The position numbers and the translations under genes are program-made. Below the pieces are notes generated by a model. That model was not told where the DNA came from and did no database searches. It worked only from the letters and a program-made list of their open reading frames with translations. DNA of 64,000 bases from Streptomyces phaeofaciens (GTDB taxonomy: Bacteria; Actinomycetota; Actinomycetes; Streptomycetales; Streptomycetaceae): the NCBI RefSeq assembly GCF_014648915.1, contig NZ_BMSA01000034.1, positions 36,221 through 100,220 of the forward strand, given 5' to 3'. Positions 25,381-33,719 of the stretch are shown here, one piece after another (position 1 is the stretch's first letter; each line of letters opens with the position of its first letter).

Positions 25381-26145
25381 ATGCATTCTCTGCGGTTCAC
25401 GGCCGAGTCGTCGTCCGACGGCATGGTCGAGCGCGACTTCGTCCTGGGCGAGGTCCCCGGCGTTCTCTGGTCGCCGGCCTCCGGCGCCGATCGCGCGCCT
25501 CTGATCCTGGTGGGCCACGACGGTGGCAAGCACAAGAAGCATCCGGCGATGACGGGCCGGGCACAGAGCTTCGTGAACGGCTGCGGCGCCCATGTCGCCG
25601 TCATCGACGCGCCCGGTCACGGCGACCGGCCGCGCACGGCATTCGACGAGCGGGTGAAAGCCGCGCTGGCCGAGGCGAGGGCGGCGGGCGAGCCGGTGGG
25701 CCCGATCGTCAGGCACCACAACGCGCGGGTGGCGGAGCTCGCCCTGCCCGAGTTCCGGGCGGCCCTGGACGCCCTCCAGGAACTCCCGGAGATCGGCACC
25801 GACGGTCCGGTCGGCTACTTCGGCATCCGCATGGGCACGTCCATCGGCGTACCGCTCGTGGCCGTCGAACCCCGGATCACCGCCGCGGTCTTCGGACTGC
25901 ACTGGCCCGACGACCTGGCCGAGAAGGCGAAGCAGGTCACCGTCCCGGTCGAGTTCGACATGCAGTGGGACGACGAGCACATCCCGCGCGAGGCCGGTCT
26001 CGCGCTGTTCGACGCCTTCGCCTCGCAGGAGAAGACGTTGCACGCCAACGCGGGCAGGCAGGGGGAGCTGCCCCGGTTCGAGGTCGACAGCGCGGTCCGG
26101 TTCTTCGCCCGGCACCTGGGCCGGGCGGCCACCTCGCAGGCCTGA
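25381..26145 (+). CDS. Alpha/beta hydrolase-fold protein, nucleophile Ser replaced by Arg
   Basis: Protein of 254 residues of the dienelactone-hydrolase-like alpha/beta fold. Visible are LILVGHDGG (oxyanion strand, ~41), HVAVIDAPGHGDR (~81), GYFGIRMGTSIGVPLV (nucleophile elbow, ~143), PVEFDMQWDDEHIP (acid residue strand, ~190) and a late LPRFEVDSAVRFF. The elbow, normally GxSxG, reads G-I-R-M-G, so the catalytic serine position is arginine. The protein may be catalytically inactive or use another residue (a Ser lies three positions on). AAAGG precedes the ATG. Single gene with a terminator downstream. Confidence 0.85.
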   Translation: MHSLRFTAESSSDGMVERDFVLGEVPGVLWSPASGADRAPLILVGHDGGKHKKHPAMTGRAQSFVNGCGAHVAVIDAPGHGDRPRTAFDERVKAALAEARAAGEPVGPIVRHHNARVAELALPEFRAALDALQELPEIGTDGPVGYFGIRMGTSIGVPLVAVEPRITAAVFGLHWPDDLAEKAKQVTVPVEFDMQWDDEHIPREAGLALFDAFASQEKTLHANAGRQGELPRFEVDSAVRFFARHLGRAATSQA

Positions 26146-26203
26146 CCCGAGCGGTCGCGGCGTCCGGCCGATGAGCCGGACGCCGCGACGTCGAGGAGGC
26201 GAG

Positions 26204-26251
26204 AAACGCCCGGCAGAAACGCCCGGCAGGAACGCCCGGCAGGAACGCAGG
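26204..26251. repeat. 13-bp tandem repeats
   Basis: Three copies of (A)AACGCCCGGCAG(G) at 26204-26243 plus a partial fourth copy running into the terminator stem. Confidence 0.75.
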
Positions 26252-26281
26252 GAGGCCGCCGCGCGCAGCGGCGGCCTCCCT
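26249..26281. terminator. Bidirectional terminator
   Basis: A perfect 13-bp stem, AGGGAGGCCGCCG/CGGCGGCCTCCCT with a 7-base loop, between the convergent hydrolase and acyltransferase genes. Confidence 0.8.
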
Positions 26282-26301
26282 GACCACGGGCAGGCCGTCC
26301 G

Positions 26302-27579
26302 CTACTTGGCGCGTCGGGCCTTGCTCTTGCGCCCGTCGGGCCACAGGCGCGGCTTCCGCTTCGCCGCGATGTCCTCGATCCAGCCGGTCGCCAGGATCAT
26401 GACTCCGATGAGGGGCCAGACCAGCAGCAGCATCCACACCATGTACGTGGAGTCGAGGGCGGCCGTGGCGCTCGGGTTCTCCATGAAGGGGAGGCCGTAC
26501 GCCAGGTCGATGATCGGGACGGTGGCCATGATCAGCAGGTTGTGCCACAGGTAGATCGTGACGGCGCGGTTGTTGGAGAGCGTGACGAGCCTGTCCCAAC
26601 GGGCCAGGCCGCGCGGCAGCTCCTGCCAGGAGGGCGAGTACAGGAGCAGGATGACCACGAACCCGAAGGACCAGGCCGCCTGGGCCATCGGGATGTCGTT
26701 GAGGTCCCAGCCGTCCGGCCCCAGGTGCCCCGAGGCCCACCACAGGCCGAAGGCCATGACGAGTGCGGAGCAGGAGACCGCGAGATAGCGGGGTACGCGC
26801 GCGAGCAGCCCGTCCTGGTGGGCGAAGCCCAGGACCCAGCAGCTGCCGTACATGACGAAGTCGGTGACCGCGTTGCCGGTCTCGCCGGGTATGGACACCA
26901 GGCCCGTACCCACCACGGCCGTCAGCGCCAGCGGCGCGAACAGCGTGACCCAGGGCGCCTTGCGGAACGCCCACAGCAGCAGGGGCGAGGCGAGCACGAA
27001 CCACAGGTAGGCCCGCAGGTACCACAGCACGCCCGCCGCCTGCACCGCCCAGGTGTTCTCCAGCACGCCGGACTTGGAGCCGACGCTCCAGGGGAACGGA
27101 GGCGCACCGAGCGGGACGATGTAGTTGAGCAGTTCGACGACGCCCAGGGCGCCGCCGTGGTCCGGGTCGTCCAGCACATTCCAGCCGCCCGCGAACATCA
27201 GCGTGAGGACGACCGCGCCGAACACCCACAGCGGCGGCAGAAGCCGCCGGATGCGGCCCCGGATGACGCCCAGCGCCGGACGCTTCAGCGAGCGCGCCAT
27301 CAGCGAGCCGGCCAGGGCGAACATGACGCCCATGGACGGGAACAGCACGGTGAGCCAGGCCCAGCCGAACAGGTGGTAGACGACGACGCGGACCAGGGCG
27401 ATCGTGCGCAGCAGGTCGAGGTAGCGGTCGCGGCCCGGCTTCTTCGCGGCGGTCGCGCCCGTGGTCCCGTCCGCGGCGGGCGGCTCCGCGAGGGGCTGCG
27501 CGCTCCGCTGCCGGGGGACGCCGAACGCCGGTGTCCGCTCGGAACCCGCGCTCGTCCCGGTCGGGTGTCCCTGGGTCAT
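26302..27579 (-). CDS. Acyltransferase-3 family membrane protein
   Basis: Integral membrane protein of 425 residues. After a ~50-residue cytoplasmic tail, RDRYLDLLRTIALVRVVVYHLFGW carries the family's catalytic-type R/H opening, followed by about ten hydrophobic segments to residue ~410. Such proteins move acetyl or other acyl groups from the cytoplasm onto extracellular glycans. ATG 27579 overlaps the glycosyltransferase stop by 4 bases (ATGA), so it is translated with the MatB-like gene and probably acylates the same polymer. Confidence 0.87.
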   Translation of the reverse strand: MTQGHPTGTSAGSERTPAFGVPRQRSAQPLAEPPAADGTTGATAAKKPGRDRYLDLLRTIALVRVVVYHLFGWAWLTVLFPSMGVMFALAGSLMARSLKRPALGVIRGRIRRLLPPLWVFGAVVLTLMFAGGWNVLDDPDHGGALGVVELLNYIVPLGAPPFPWSVGSKSGVLENTWAVQAAGVLWYLRAYLWFVLASPLLLWAFRKAPWVTLFAPLALTAVVGTGLVSIPGETGNAVTDFVMYGSCWVLGFAHQDGLLARVPRYLAVSCSALVMAFGLWWASGHLGPDGWDLNDIPMAQAAWSFGFVVILLLYSPSWQELPRGLARWDRLVTLSNNRAVTIYLWHNLLIMATVPIIDLAYGLPFMENPSATAALDSTYMVWMLLLVWPLIGVMILATGWIEDIAAKRKPRLWPDGRKSKARRAK

Positions 27580-29777
27580 GCGACGGGCCTCCGATCGTTG
27601 GTGCTGCCGGTGCGCTGACGCGGCACGGGGCCGCCCGGCGCCTCGACGACGCCGGTGCGGCGCAGTTTCTGCCAGCGCAGCCGGCCGCCGGTGAGGGCGG
27701 TGATCCAGGACTGGAGCAGGACGACGTACATCAGCTGGCGGTAGAGGATCTGCTGGAGGGGCAGCGAGATCAGGTGGGTCATGCGTTCGCGGTCGAGCCG
27801 GAAGGCGTAGGCCGCGCAGACCGCCTGGACGGCGAGGACGCCCAGCCAGGCCACGATCGTCTTCTGCGTGGGGCCGAAGACGACTCCGTAGAGGAGGAAG
27901 ACGTCGATGAGCGGGGCCAGCAGCGGGGCGACGACCATGAAGAGCGAGACGAAGGGCAGTCCGACGCGGCCGAACCGGCCGGACGGGCCGCGTTCGACGA
28001 GCGCCCGGCGGTGCTTCCAGATCGCCTGCATGGTGCCGTAGGACCAGCGGTAGCGCTGGGACCACAGCTGCTGGACGGATTCCGGGGCCTCGGTCCAGGC
28101 GCGCGCCTTCTCCGCGTAGACGACCTTCCAGCCGTCGCGGTGCATGGCCATGGTGATGTCGGTGTCCTCGGCGAGGGTGTCCTCGCTCATGCCGCCGACG
28201 CGCTCCAGGGCGGAGCGGCGGAACGCGCCGACCGCACCGGGGATGGTGGGCATGCAGCCCAGGACGTCGTACATCCGGCGGTCGAGGTTGAAGCCCATCA
28301 CGTACTCGATGTGCTGCCAGGCGCCGATCAGGGAGTCCCGGTTGCCGACCTTGGCGTTGCCGGCGACGGCGCCGACCTTCGGGTCGCCGAAGGGCTGCAC
28401 CAGTTCGCCGACGGTGGACGGTTCGAAGACGGTGTCGCCGTCCATCATCACGATGATGTCGTGCCGGGCGTTGGCGATGCCGCGGTTGAGGGCGGCGGGC
28501 TTGCCCGCGTTGAGCTGACGGATGACCCGGACGTTCGGCAGGCCCATGGCCTCCACGATCAGCGCGGTTCCGTCGGAGGAACCGTCGTCGATGACGAGCA
28601 CCTCGATGGGGTGCTCACTCGCCATCAGCGAACGGACCGTGCTCTCGATGCACTTGGCCTCGTTGTACGCGGGGACCAGCACCGACACCGGTTCGGTGAC
28701 CGCGGGGCCCCAGCTGAATCCGGGGCGGCGCACCCTGCGGGCGTGCAGGGCGGACAGCAGCAGCATGAGCACGAACCGGCTGATGACCAGGACGCCGATC
28801 ACGGCGAGGCCGACCATCAGCACCCCGGTGATGTTCTCGGCGGCCCCCACCAGGAAGATCCACGCCGTGCCCTTCCACAGGTCGAGGCCGGTGACCGGGG
28901 TGTGCGCGCTGGGCGCGCCGAGAGCCTCGGTGAGGTTCTCGAACTCGTAGCCCTGGGACTGCAACTCGGGCAGGAACCGGTCCAGCGCCTGGACGGTCTG
29001 GTGCCGGTCACCGCCGGAGTCGTGCATCAGGACGATCGCGCCCTTGCCGCCCTTGGGCGTGGCGCGCCTGATGATCTCCTCGACGCCGGGCTTCTTCCAG
29101 TCCTCGCTGTCGGTGTTGTTGACGACGGTGAGGTAGCCGCGTGAGCCGATGTACTCGGTGACCGGCCAGGACTTGTCGTCCATCGCGTCGGCGAAGGACG
29201 AGTACGGCGGACGGAACAGCGAGGTGCGGATGCCCGCCGCGCCGGCGAGGGCGAGCTGGTTCTGCGACAGCTCCCAGTCGATGCGTTTCTTCGACTGGAA
29301 GGAGAGGTCGGGGTGGTTGAAGGTGTGCAGGCCGACCTCGTGGCCCTCGTCGACCATGCGCTGCACCAGGTCCGGGTAGCGGGAGGCCATGGTGCCGGTG
29401 ACGAAGAAGACGGCGTGCGCGTGGTGCTCCTTGAGCACGTCCAGGACCTTGGGGGTCCAGACCGGGTCGGGGCCGTCGTCGAAGGTCAGGACCAGACGGT
29501 GGTCGGGCACGTCCCGGCTGGTGCTGCGGCCGTTGCGGGTGTCGATGACCGGGCCGCCGTCCAGGATCTCGTCGGGCACCTTGTTCGCGGTCGCCTCGGG
29601 CTGGATCCGGTGGTCGGCGAGGATCTCGCTGTGGACGTAACCGCGCAGCATCAGCATCGCCATCATGGCGACCAGGACGAGGCTGGGCAGCATCAGGCGC
29701 ATCGGTACGCGGCGGCGCCGGGCGGCGCTGTCACGGGCCGCGGCTGCGGCCCTGCGACGGCGGGCGGGGAATGCCAT
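27576..29777 (-). CDS. matB: Bifunctional polysaccharide deacetylase/GT2 glycosyltransferase (MatB-like)
   Basis: Membrane protein of 733 residues. A short cytoplasmic tail and membrane helix (~25-45) precede an extracellular NodB deacetylase domain (~95-285: LTFDDGPD metal motif, HTFNHPD, FRPPYSSF, IVLMHDSGG). Then come a membrane segment (~310-345) and a cytoplasmic GT2 domain (~360-580: VLVPAYNEA, IDDGSSDGT, MMDGDT, AEDTD, QRYRW). C-terminal membrane helices follow. This is the organisation I recall for Streptomyces MatB, which makes a poly-beta-1,6-GlcNAc-like matrix glycan causing hyphal aggregation. The symbol rests on architecture and neighbours, not on an alignment. Confidence 0.85.
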   Translation of the reverse strand: MAFPARRRRAAAAARDSAARRRRVPMRLMLPSLVLVAMMAMLMLRGYVHSEILADHRIQPEATANKVPDEILDGGPVIDTRNGRSTSRDVPDHRLVLTFDDGPDPVWTPKVLDVLKEHHAHAVFFVTGTMASRYPDLVQRMVDEGHEVGLHTFNHPDLSFQSKKRIDWELSQNQLALAGAAGIRTSLFRPPYSSFADAMDDKSWPVTEYIGSRGYLTVVNNTDSEDWKKPGVEEIIRRATPKGGKGAIVLMHDSGGDRHQTVQALDRFLPELQSQGYEFENLTEALGAPSAHTPVTGLDLWKGTAWIFLVGAAENITGVLMVGLAVIGVLVISRFVLMLLLSALHARRVRRPGFSWGPAVTEPVSVLVPAYNEAKCIESTVRSLMASEHPIEVLVIDDGSSDGTALIVEAMGLPNVRVIRQLNAGKPAALNRGIANARHDIIVMMDGDTVFEPSTVGELVQPFGDPKVGAVAGNAKVGNRDSLIGAWQHIEYVMGFNLDRRMYDVLGCMPTIPGAVGAFRRSALERVGGMSEDTLAEDTDITMAMHRDGWKVVYAEKARAWTEAPESVQQLWSQRYRWSYGTMQAIWKHRRALVERGPSGRFGRVGLPFVSLFMVVAPLLAPLIDVFLLYGVVFGPTQKTIVAWLGVLAVQAVCAAYAFRLDRERMTHLISLPLQQILYRQLMYVVLLQSWITALTGGRLRWQKLRRTGVVEAPGGPVPRQRTGSTNDRRPVA

Positions 29778-29830
29778 CGGAAGGTGTGCTCCAGGGACGG
29801 AAGAAAGAGCGGGCTGTGCGGAGGGGAATG

Positions 29831-30715
29831 TCAGGTGGCGGACGACACGGCGTTCGTGTCGCCGGCGACCTCGCCCGCTCCGCCGGTGTCGTCGACGGCG
29901 GTCGGCGAGGGATCGCCGCCGCTGTCGGGCTGGCTCGCGTCGGGCGAGGGCACGGAGGAGTCCGGGGTGGTGGGGCTGGACGCGGTCGCCGTGGCGGCGG
30001 GGTTCCTGGTCGTCGTCCCGGTGGTCGCCTCGGGCAGCGCGGACGGATTCAGCTGACCGGGGCTCGTGGTGGCACCGGGCGTGGCGGTGGCGCCGCCCGT
30101 GGACGAGGCCGCCGTGGCGGAGCCCGTCGGGCCCGCGCTCGGGGCGGCGCCGGCCGAACCCGAGGGGCTCGCCGAGGCCGAAGGCACGGGCGAGGTCTCG
30201 ACCTTGCCGGCCGGGGTGTCGTCGTCCACTCCCGGCAGCGGCAGCCAGGGCGCGCTGGAGTTGCCGGAGACGAGGGTCGCGACGATGACGAGCGCGTAGA
30301 CGGAGCAGGCGACGCCGACGGCCGCGCCGAGCCGGCGCAACCGGCGGCTGCGGCGGCCCGACTCGTCGACGAAGACGGGCTTGCCGGAGCCGTCCGGTGA
30401 CTCGAGCCCACCACCGGAGGCACCCGCGGCCGGCGCCGGGTCGACGCTCGCGAGTTGCACCGTGAGTTCGTGCGGGTCGTGGTCGGGCTCGGCCGCGGCG
30501 GTGTCCATGAAGGCCGGGTACAGGGCGGTGCCCCCGGGCAGGGGGTCCGCGGTCTCGGTTCGCGCGGGCTCGGGTTCCTTCGCGGTCTCCCAGAAGCTCC
30601 CGGCTCGTGCCGTTCGCGGCTGTATGCCGGTTCTGCGTCCGCCGAACACAGTGTCGTCGGTCGAGGATGCGCCACCCGGCTCTGCGGGTTGGGCGTCATC
30701 CAGCCAATTCTTCAC
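29831..30715 (-). CDS. matA: Single-pass membrane protein with Ser/Thr/Pro-rich outer region (MatA-like)
   Basis: About 294 residues from GTG 30715 (GGGGGAT upstream; GTG 30730 is possible). A cytoplasmic region of ~140 residues, with acidic and GGRRTG stretches, ends in a basic RRSRRLRRLG patch. One membrane helix follows (VGVACSVYALVIVATLVSG), then ~140 extracytoplasmic residues rich in Ser, Thr, Ala, Pro and Gly. The gene lies 53 bases upstream of the MatB-like gene on the same strand. From memory matA precedes matB in streptomycetes; the symbol is tentative and based on position and topology. Confidence 0.6.
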   Translation of the reverse strand: MKNWLDDAQPAEPGGASSTDDTVFGGRRTGIQPRTARAGSFWETAKEPEPARTETADPLPGGTALYPAFMDTAAAEPDHDPHELTVQLASVDPAPAAGASGGGLESPDGSGKPVFVDESGRRSRRLRRLGAAVGVACSVYALVIVATLVSGNSSAPWLPLPGVDDDTPAGKVETSPVPSASASPSGSAGAAPSAGPTGSATAASSTGGATATPGATTSPGQLNPSALPEATTGTTTRNPAATATASSPTTPDSSVPSPDASQPDSGGDPSPTAVDDTGGAGEVAGDTNAVSSAT

Positions 30716-31313
30716 GTACCGATCCCCCACGGGACTGCTGCGGGGGCGCGCAGACGATGCCAAGCACACGTCGACCGAACCAAGCCCCCACCTGGTCCGA
30801 GCGTCCCCCCAAGTAGTTGATGCTTGGACGGTGACTATAACTCACGTGATCTAAGCGTGGAATTTGTGTCAGAAGTGTGAAGACTTTGGTCTGCCTGAGG
30901 TGACCGAAAATGATCCTCGCACACCCGTCCGGCGCGGATACATGCCGATCTCACAAGGTGGGACGACGTTCACAGGTGAGGCATAGGTGACCGCTCGGTA
31001 ATTCTGGGCACGGGGTGTTTTCCGGGCAAAGTGCCGGTGGCGGGGACAGCGGAGGCGGCCGCCGCGGCCGGCTGGGTCGCCGCTCACGTCGATCGGCGCG
31101 CGGAACCCCTGCGGCTCGTCGACCCTCATCTCCCATGGGGCCGTGGTTGCGGTGACCGCCGTGACCCGGAAGGCTCTCGGTGTCGCGGCGACCGGCCCGG
31201 ACCGACCGTCCGGCGGCGCCGGGAGCCGCGACGCCCCACCACGCACCACGCCGGGCCGGGCGGCAACCGGACCGCCCGCGCAATCCCGGCGACCACATCG
31301 GGGGAGAACCGGT
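30716..31313. other. Long divergent intergenic region
   Basis: About 600 bases between the MatA-like gene and the FHA-like gene. The stretch 30830-30920 is notably AT-richer than its surroundings and includes the palindrome TCACGTGA (30842-30849) next to a TATAAC-like box, so it probably holds the promoter and control sites of the glycan operon. A GGGGGAG ribosome binding site at 31300-31306 belongs to the next gene. No RNA gene was recognised. Confidence 0.5.
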
Positions 31314-32108
31314 ATGGAAACGATCATCGTCCAGCCGCCCGGTCCGTCGCGGCCGGACGCCGTCGGCTCGGGCAGGCCCGAACTGCTGCACATGGGACCG
31401 GGCGACGTCGCCGAATTCGGGCGCGGGCTCCCCGGCGGCGGGGGAGTCGCCATCGTCCTGCCCGACCCCGGGATCTCCCGGCGGGCCGGCCGGCTGGAAG
31501 CGGCCGAGGACTACTGGCGGTTGTCGAACTTCAGCCGTGACACCGCGTACGTGGTCGAGAACCTGGAGGGTGCCGGCGAGTACCTCACCGTCGCGCCCGG
31601 ACGGCTCGGCGCGCCGGTGCCCTTCGAATTCTCCCGGGTCGTCCTGCCCGCGCTGAGCGGTACCGCCGACTTCAAGGTGTTCGCCCCGCAGCACGCCTTC
31701 CTGGACGAGCGGTCCGCCCCAGGTGCCGGCGAGCAGACCGTGCACCCCTACGCGCTCGACGTGACGGCCAAGTACTTCCTCGTCCTGGTGGCGCTGTGCG
31801 AGCCACGGCTGCGCGATCTGTCGGACAGCGCGCTGCCGGGCGCCGGCGACATCGCCGAGCGGCTGCGCCCGCTGGAGAGCTGTCGCGGACTGACCCGCTC
31901 CGCCGTGAACTACCACATCGACTACCTGGCCTTCGCCAAGCTGCGCCTGGACCTCGGCGACGAACCCCGGGCGGACGACAACGGCCGCACCGGAGCCAAA
32001 CGCGCCCGGCTGGCCTCCCTCGCCCTGCGCTTCGGCCTGGTACGGGAGGAACATCTCGCCCTGCTGCCGTCCCGCAGGCGCCCCGTGCCACAGGGGGTCG
32101 GCGCGTGA
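31314..32108 (+). CDS. FHA-like protein with C-terminal winged-helix-like region, kinase partner
   Basis: Protein of 264 residues from ATG 31314 (GGGGGAG upstream). Residues ~30-110 look like a divergent FHA phosphopeptide-binding fold (LPDPGISRRAGRLEAAEDYW followed by LSNFSRDTAYVVENL). Residues ~140-250 are helical, with CRGLTRSAVNYHIDYLAFAKL resembling a winged-helix segment. It overlaps the kinase gene by 4 bases (GTGA). The pairing suggests that it is substrate or scaffold of that kinase. It is cytoplasmic, with no membrane segment. Confidence 0.72.
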   Translation: METIIVQPPGPSRPDAVGSGRPELLHMGPGDVAEFGRGLPGGGGVAIVLPDPGISRRAGRLEAAEDYWRLSNFSRDTAYVVENLEGAGEYLTVAPGRLGAPVPFEFSRVVLPALSGTADFKVFAPQHAFLDERSAPGAGEQTVHPYALDVTAKYFLVLVALCEPRLRDLSDSALPGAGDIAERLRPLESCRGLTRSAVNYHIDYLAFAKLRLDLGDEPRADDNGRTGAKRARLASLALRFGLVREEHLALLPSRRRPVPQGVGA

Positions 32109-33652
32109 CCTCGTCAGGCGCCGAGCGGGGCGCCCTCCCGACGCCGCGCTTACCGGCAGGCTTCCGCATCCAGGGGTGGGAGCTGGGCGCGGTCATCGGC
32201 TCGGGCGGCTGGGGGACCGTGTACGCGGCCCACGCGGTCGCCGACGGCACGACAGCGGCGGTGAAGGTGCTGCCGACCGGCGCCCTGGCACCCGGACAGC
32301 GTGCCGCGCTCGGCGAACTGGTCGCGCGCGAGGTGCGGTTCAGCGCCGAGGCGGACCATCCGCACCTCGTACGGACCCACGCCGTGTGCACGGTCGACGC
32401 GCCCGACCTGCCCGCCCTCGACGGCGCGATCGCGCTCGTCATGGACCGCGCCGAGGCCAGCCTCGGCCAGGTGCTCGACTCCGCCGGTACGGGCCGCCCG
32501 GTCCCGGACGCCGTGCGCGTCCTGCGCGGCGTCGCCGCCGGCCTGGCCCATATGCACGACGCCGGCTGGGTGCACGGCGACCTCAAACCCGCCAACGTAC
32601 TGCTGGGCGCGGACGGCGAGGTCTGGCTCGCCGACTTCGGCCTCGCCACCGAACTCGACGGCACCCACGCCTACGTTCCGCCGCTCGGCACGCTGGACCA
32701 CCTGCCGCCCGAGTGGTGGTCCCAGCGCACCGGATCCCACGGGGCGGTGGTGCGGCCGACCGCCGACATCTGGGCCTTCGGCGTCCTCGCCCACCAGGTG
32801 CTCACCGGCGGTCTCCACCCCTTCCCCGGCGCCACCGCCCGCGCCCGCTCGCTCGCCGCCCAGGGCTACGCCCGCGGCACCGCACCGCTGCGCCTCGACG
32901 CCGGACTCGACGAGGAGTGGCGCCGGCTCATCGGGGACTGCCTGGCACCGGACCACGCGGCCCGCCTGCGCCACACCGCCCAGAGCCTGGCGACCCGGGT
33001 CGAGGGACTCGCGGGCGCGGGCGGCCGACGCCGGATTCCGCCGGTCGCCGCCGTGGCGCTGGTCGGTGCCGCGGCCGCCGCCGTCGCCGGGTTCGCGCTG
33101 TTCGGGGGCGGTGACAGTGGCGACGGCGGCGGTGACGAGCGCGGGCGCGGCGCGCCGGCCGTCGTCACCGACGCGCACCGGCCGGCCGCCGGGGAGATCC
33201 CGCAGGACGCCGACGTACCCGCGGCGCTGCGCCCGGTCATCGTGAACGCCGCCCGGCGCTGCACCGACGAGGAGGTCACGCCCGCGCTGCTCGCCGCCCT
33301 GATCAAGGCGGAGAGCGGCTTCGACGCGAACGCGGCCCGCCCGGCGTCCGACGAGTACGGCATCGCCATGTGGACGCCGTCCGTCTTCCGGGCCTGGGCG
33401 GTCGACGGTGACGGCGACGGGGACAAGGACTACCGGTCCCCACCGGACGCCATCGCCACCATGAGCCTGTACGTGTGCTGGCTCGACCAGCGGTTCAAGC
33501 AGGCCCGGCTGCCCACCGAGGACCTTCCCGCGCTGATCGCGGCCGGCTACCGCACCAGCGACCGCACCGTCATCGAGGAGGGCGGCGTCCCCGAACGCGT
33601 GCGCCCGCACGTGGAAAAGGTGCTCCGCTTCCTCGCCGCCTACGAGCGGTGA
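32105..33652 (+). CDS. Ser/Thr protein kinase fused to extracytoplasmic lytic-transglycosylase-like domain
   Basis: 515 residues from GTG 32105. Kinase domain ~17-295: glycine loop GSGGWGTVY, lysine in AAVKVLP, catalytic loop HGDLKPANVLL (HGD instead of HRD), DFG, and PPEWW in place of APE. One membrane helix (~318-338) is followed by a gly/asp linker. An SLT-like domain (~370-515) has LIKAESGFDANA (catalytic-type Glu), YGIAMWTPSVF, DGDGDGDKDY and AIATMSLYVCWL. Most bacterial receptor kinases carry PASTA or other binding domains, so a muramidase-like sensor is unusual. It may read peptidoglycan. Its end forms half of the terminator stem. Confidence 0.88.
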   Translation: MTSSGAERGALPTPRLPAGFRIQGWELGAVIGSGGWGTVYAAHAVADGTTAAVKVLPTGALAPGQRAALGELVAREVRFSAEADHPHLVRTHAVCTVDAPDLPALDGAIALVMDRAEASLGQVLDSAGTGRPVPDAVRVLRGVAAGLAHMHDAGWVHGDLKPANVLLGADGEVWLADFGLATELDGTHAYVPPLGTLDHLPPEWWSQRTGSHGAVVRPTADIWAFGVLAHQVLTGGLHPFPGATARARSLAAQGYARGTAPLRLDAGLDEEWRRLIGDCLAPDHAARLRHTAQSLATRVEGLAGAGGRRRIPPVAAVALVGAAAAAVAGFALFGGGDSGDGGGDERGRGAPAVVTDAHRPAAGEIPQDADVPAALRPVIVNAARRCTDEEVTPALLAALIKAESGFDANAARPASDEYGIAMWTPSVFRAWAVDGDGDGDKDYRSPPDAIATMSLYVCWLDQRFKQARLPTEDLPALIAAGYRTSDRTVIEEGGVPERVRPHVEKVLRFLAAYER

Positions 33653-33665
33653 GGAAGCGGAGCAC
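33620..33665. terminator. Terminator whose stem overlaps the kinase stop codon
   Basis: A perfect 15-bp stem: GTGCTCCGCTTCCTC (33620-33634) pairs with GAGGAAGCGGAGCAC (33651-33665). The left arm encodes kinase residues and the stop lies at the right arm. It is placed between convergent genes. Confidence 0.75.
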
Positions 33666-33719
33666 CGGTTCCGCGGTCCGACGCGGTCCGCGGGCTCGTC
33701 GGTCCGCCGTCCGACGCGT

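Noticed and set aside
26204..26243. Short tandem repeats as a CRISPR array
   Set aside because: Units are 13 bases and contiguous, with no spacers and no cas genes nearby.
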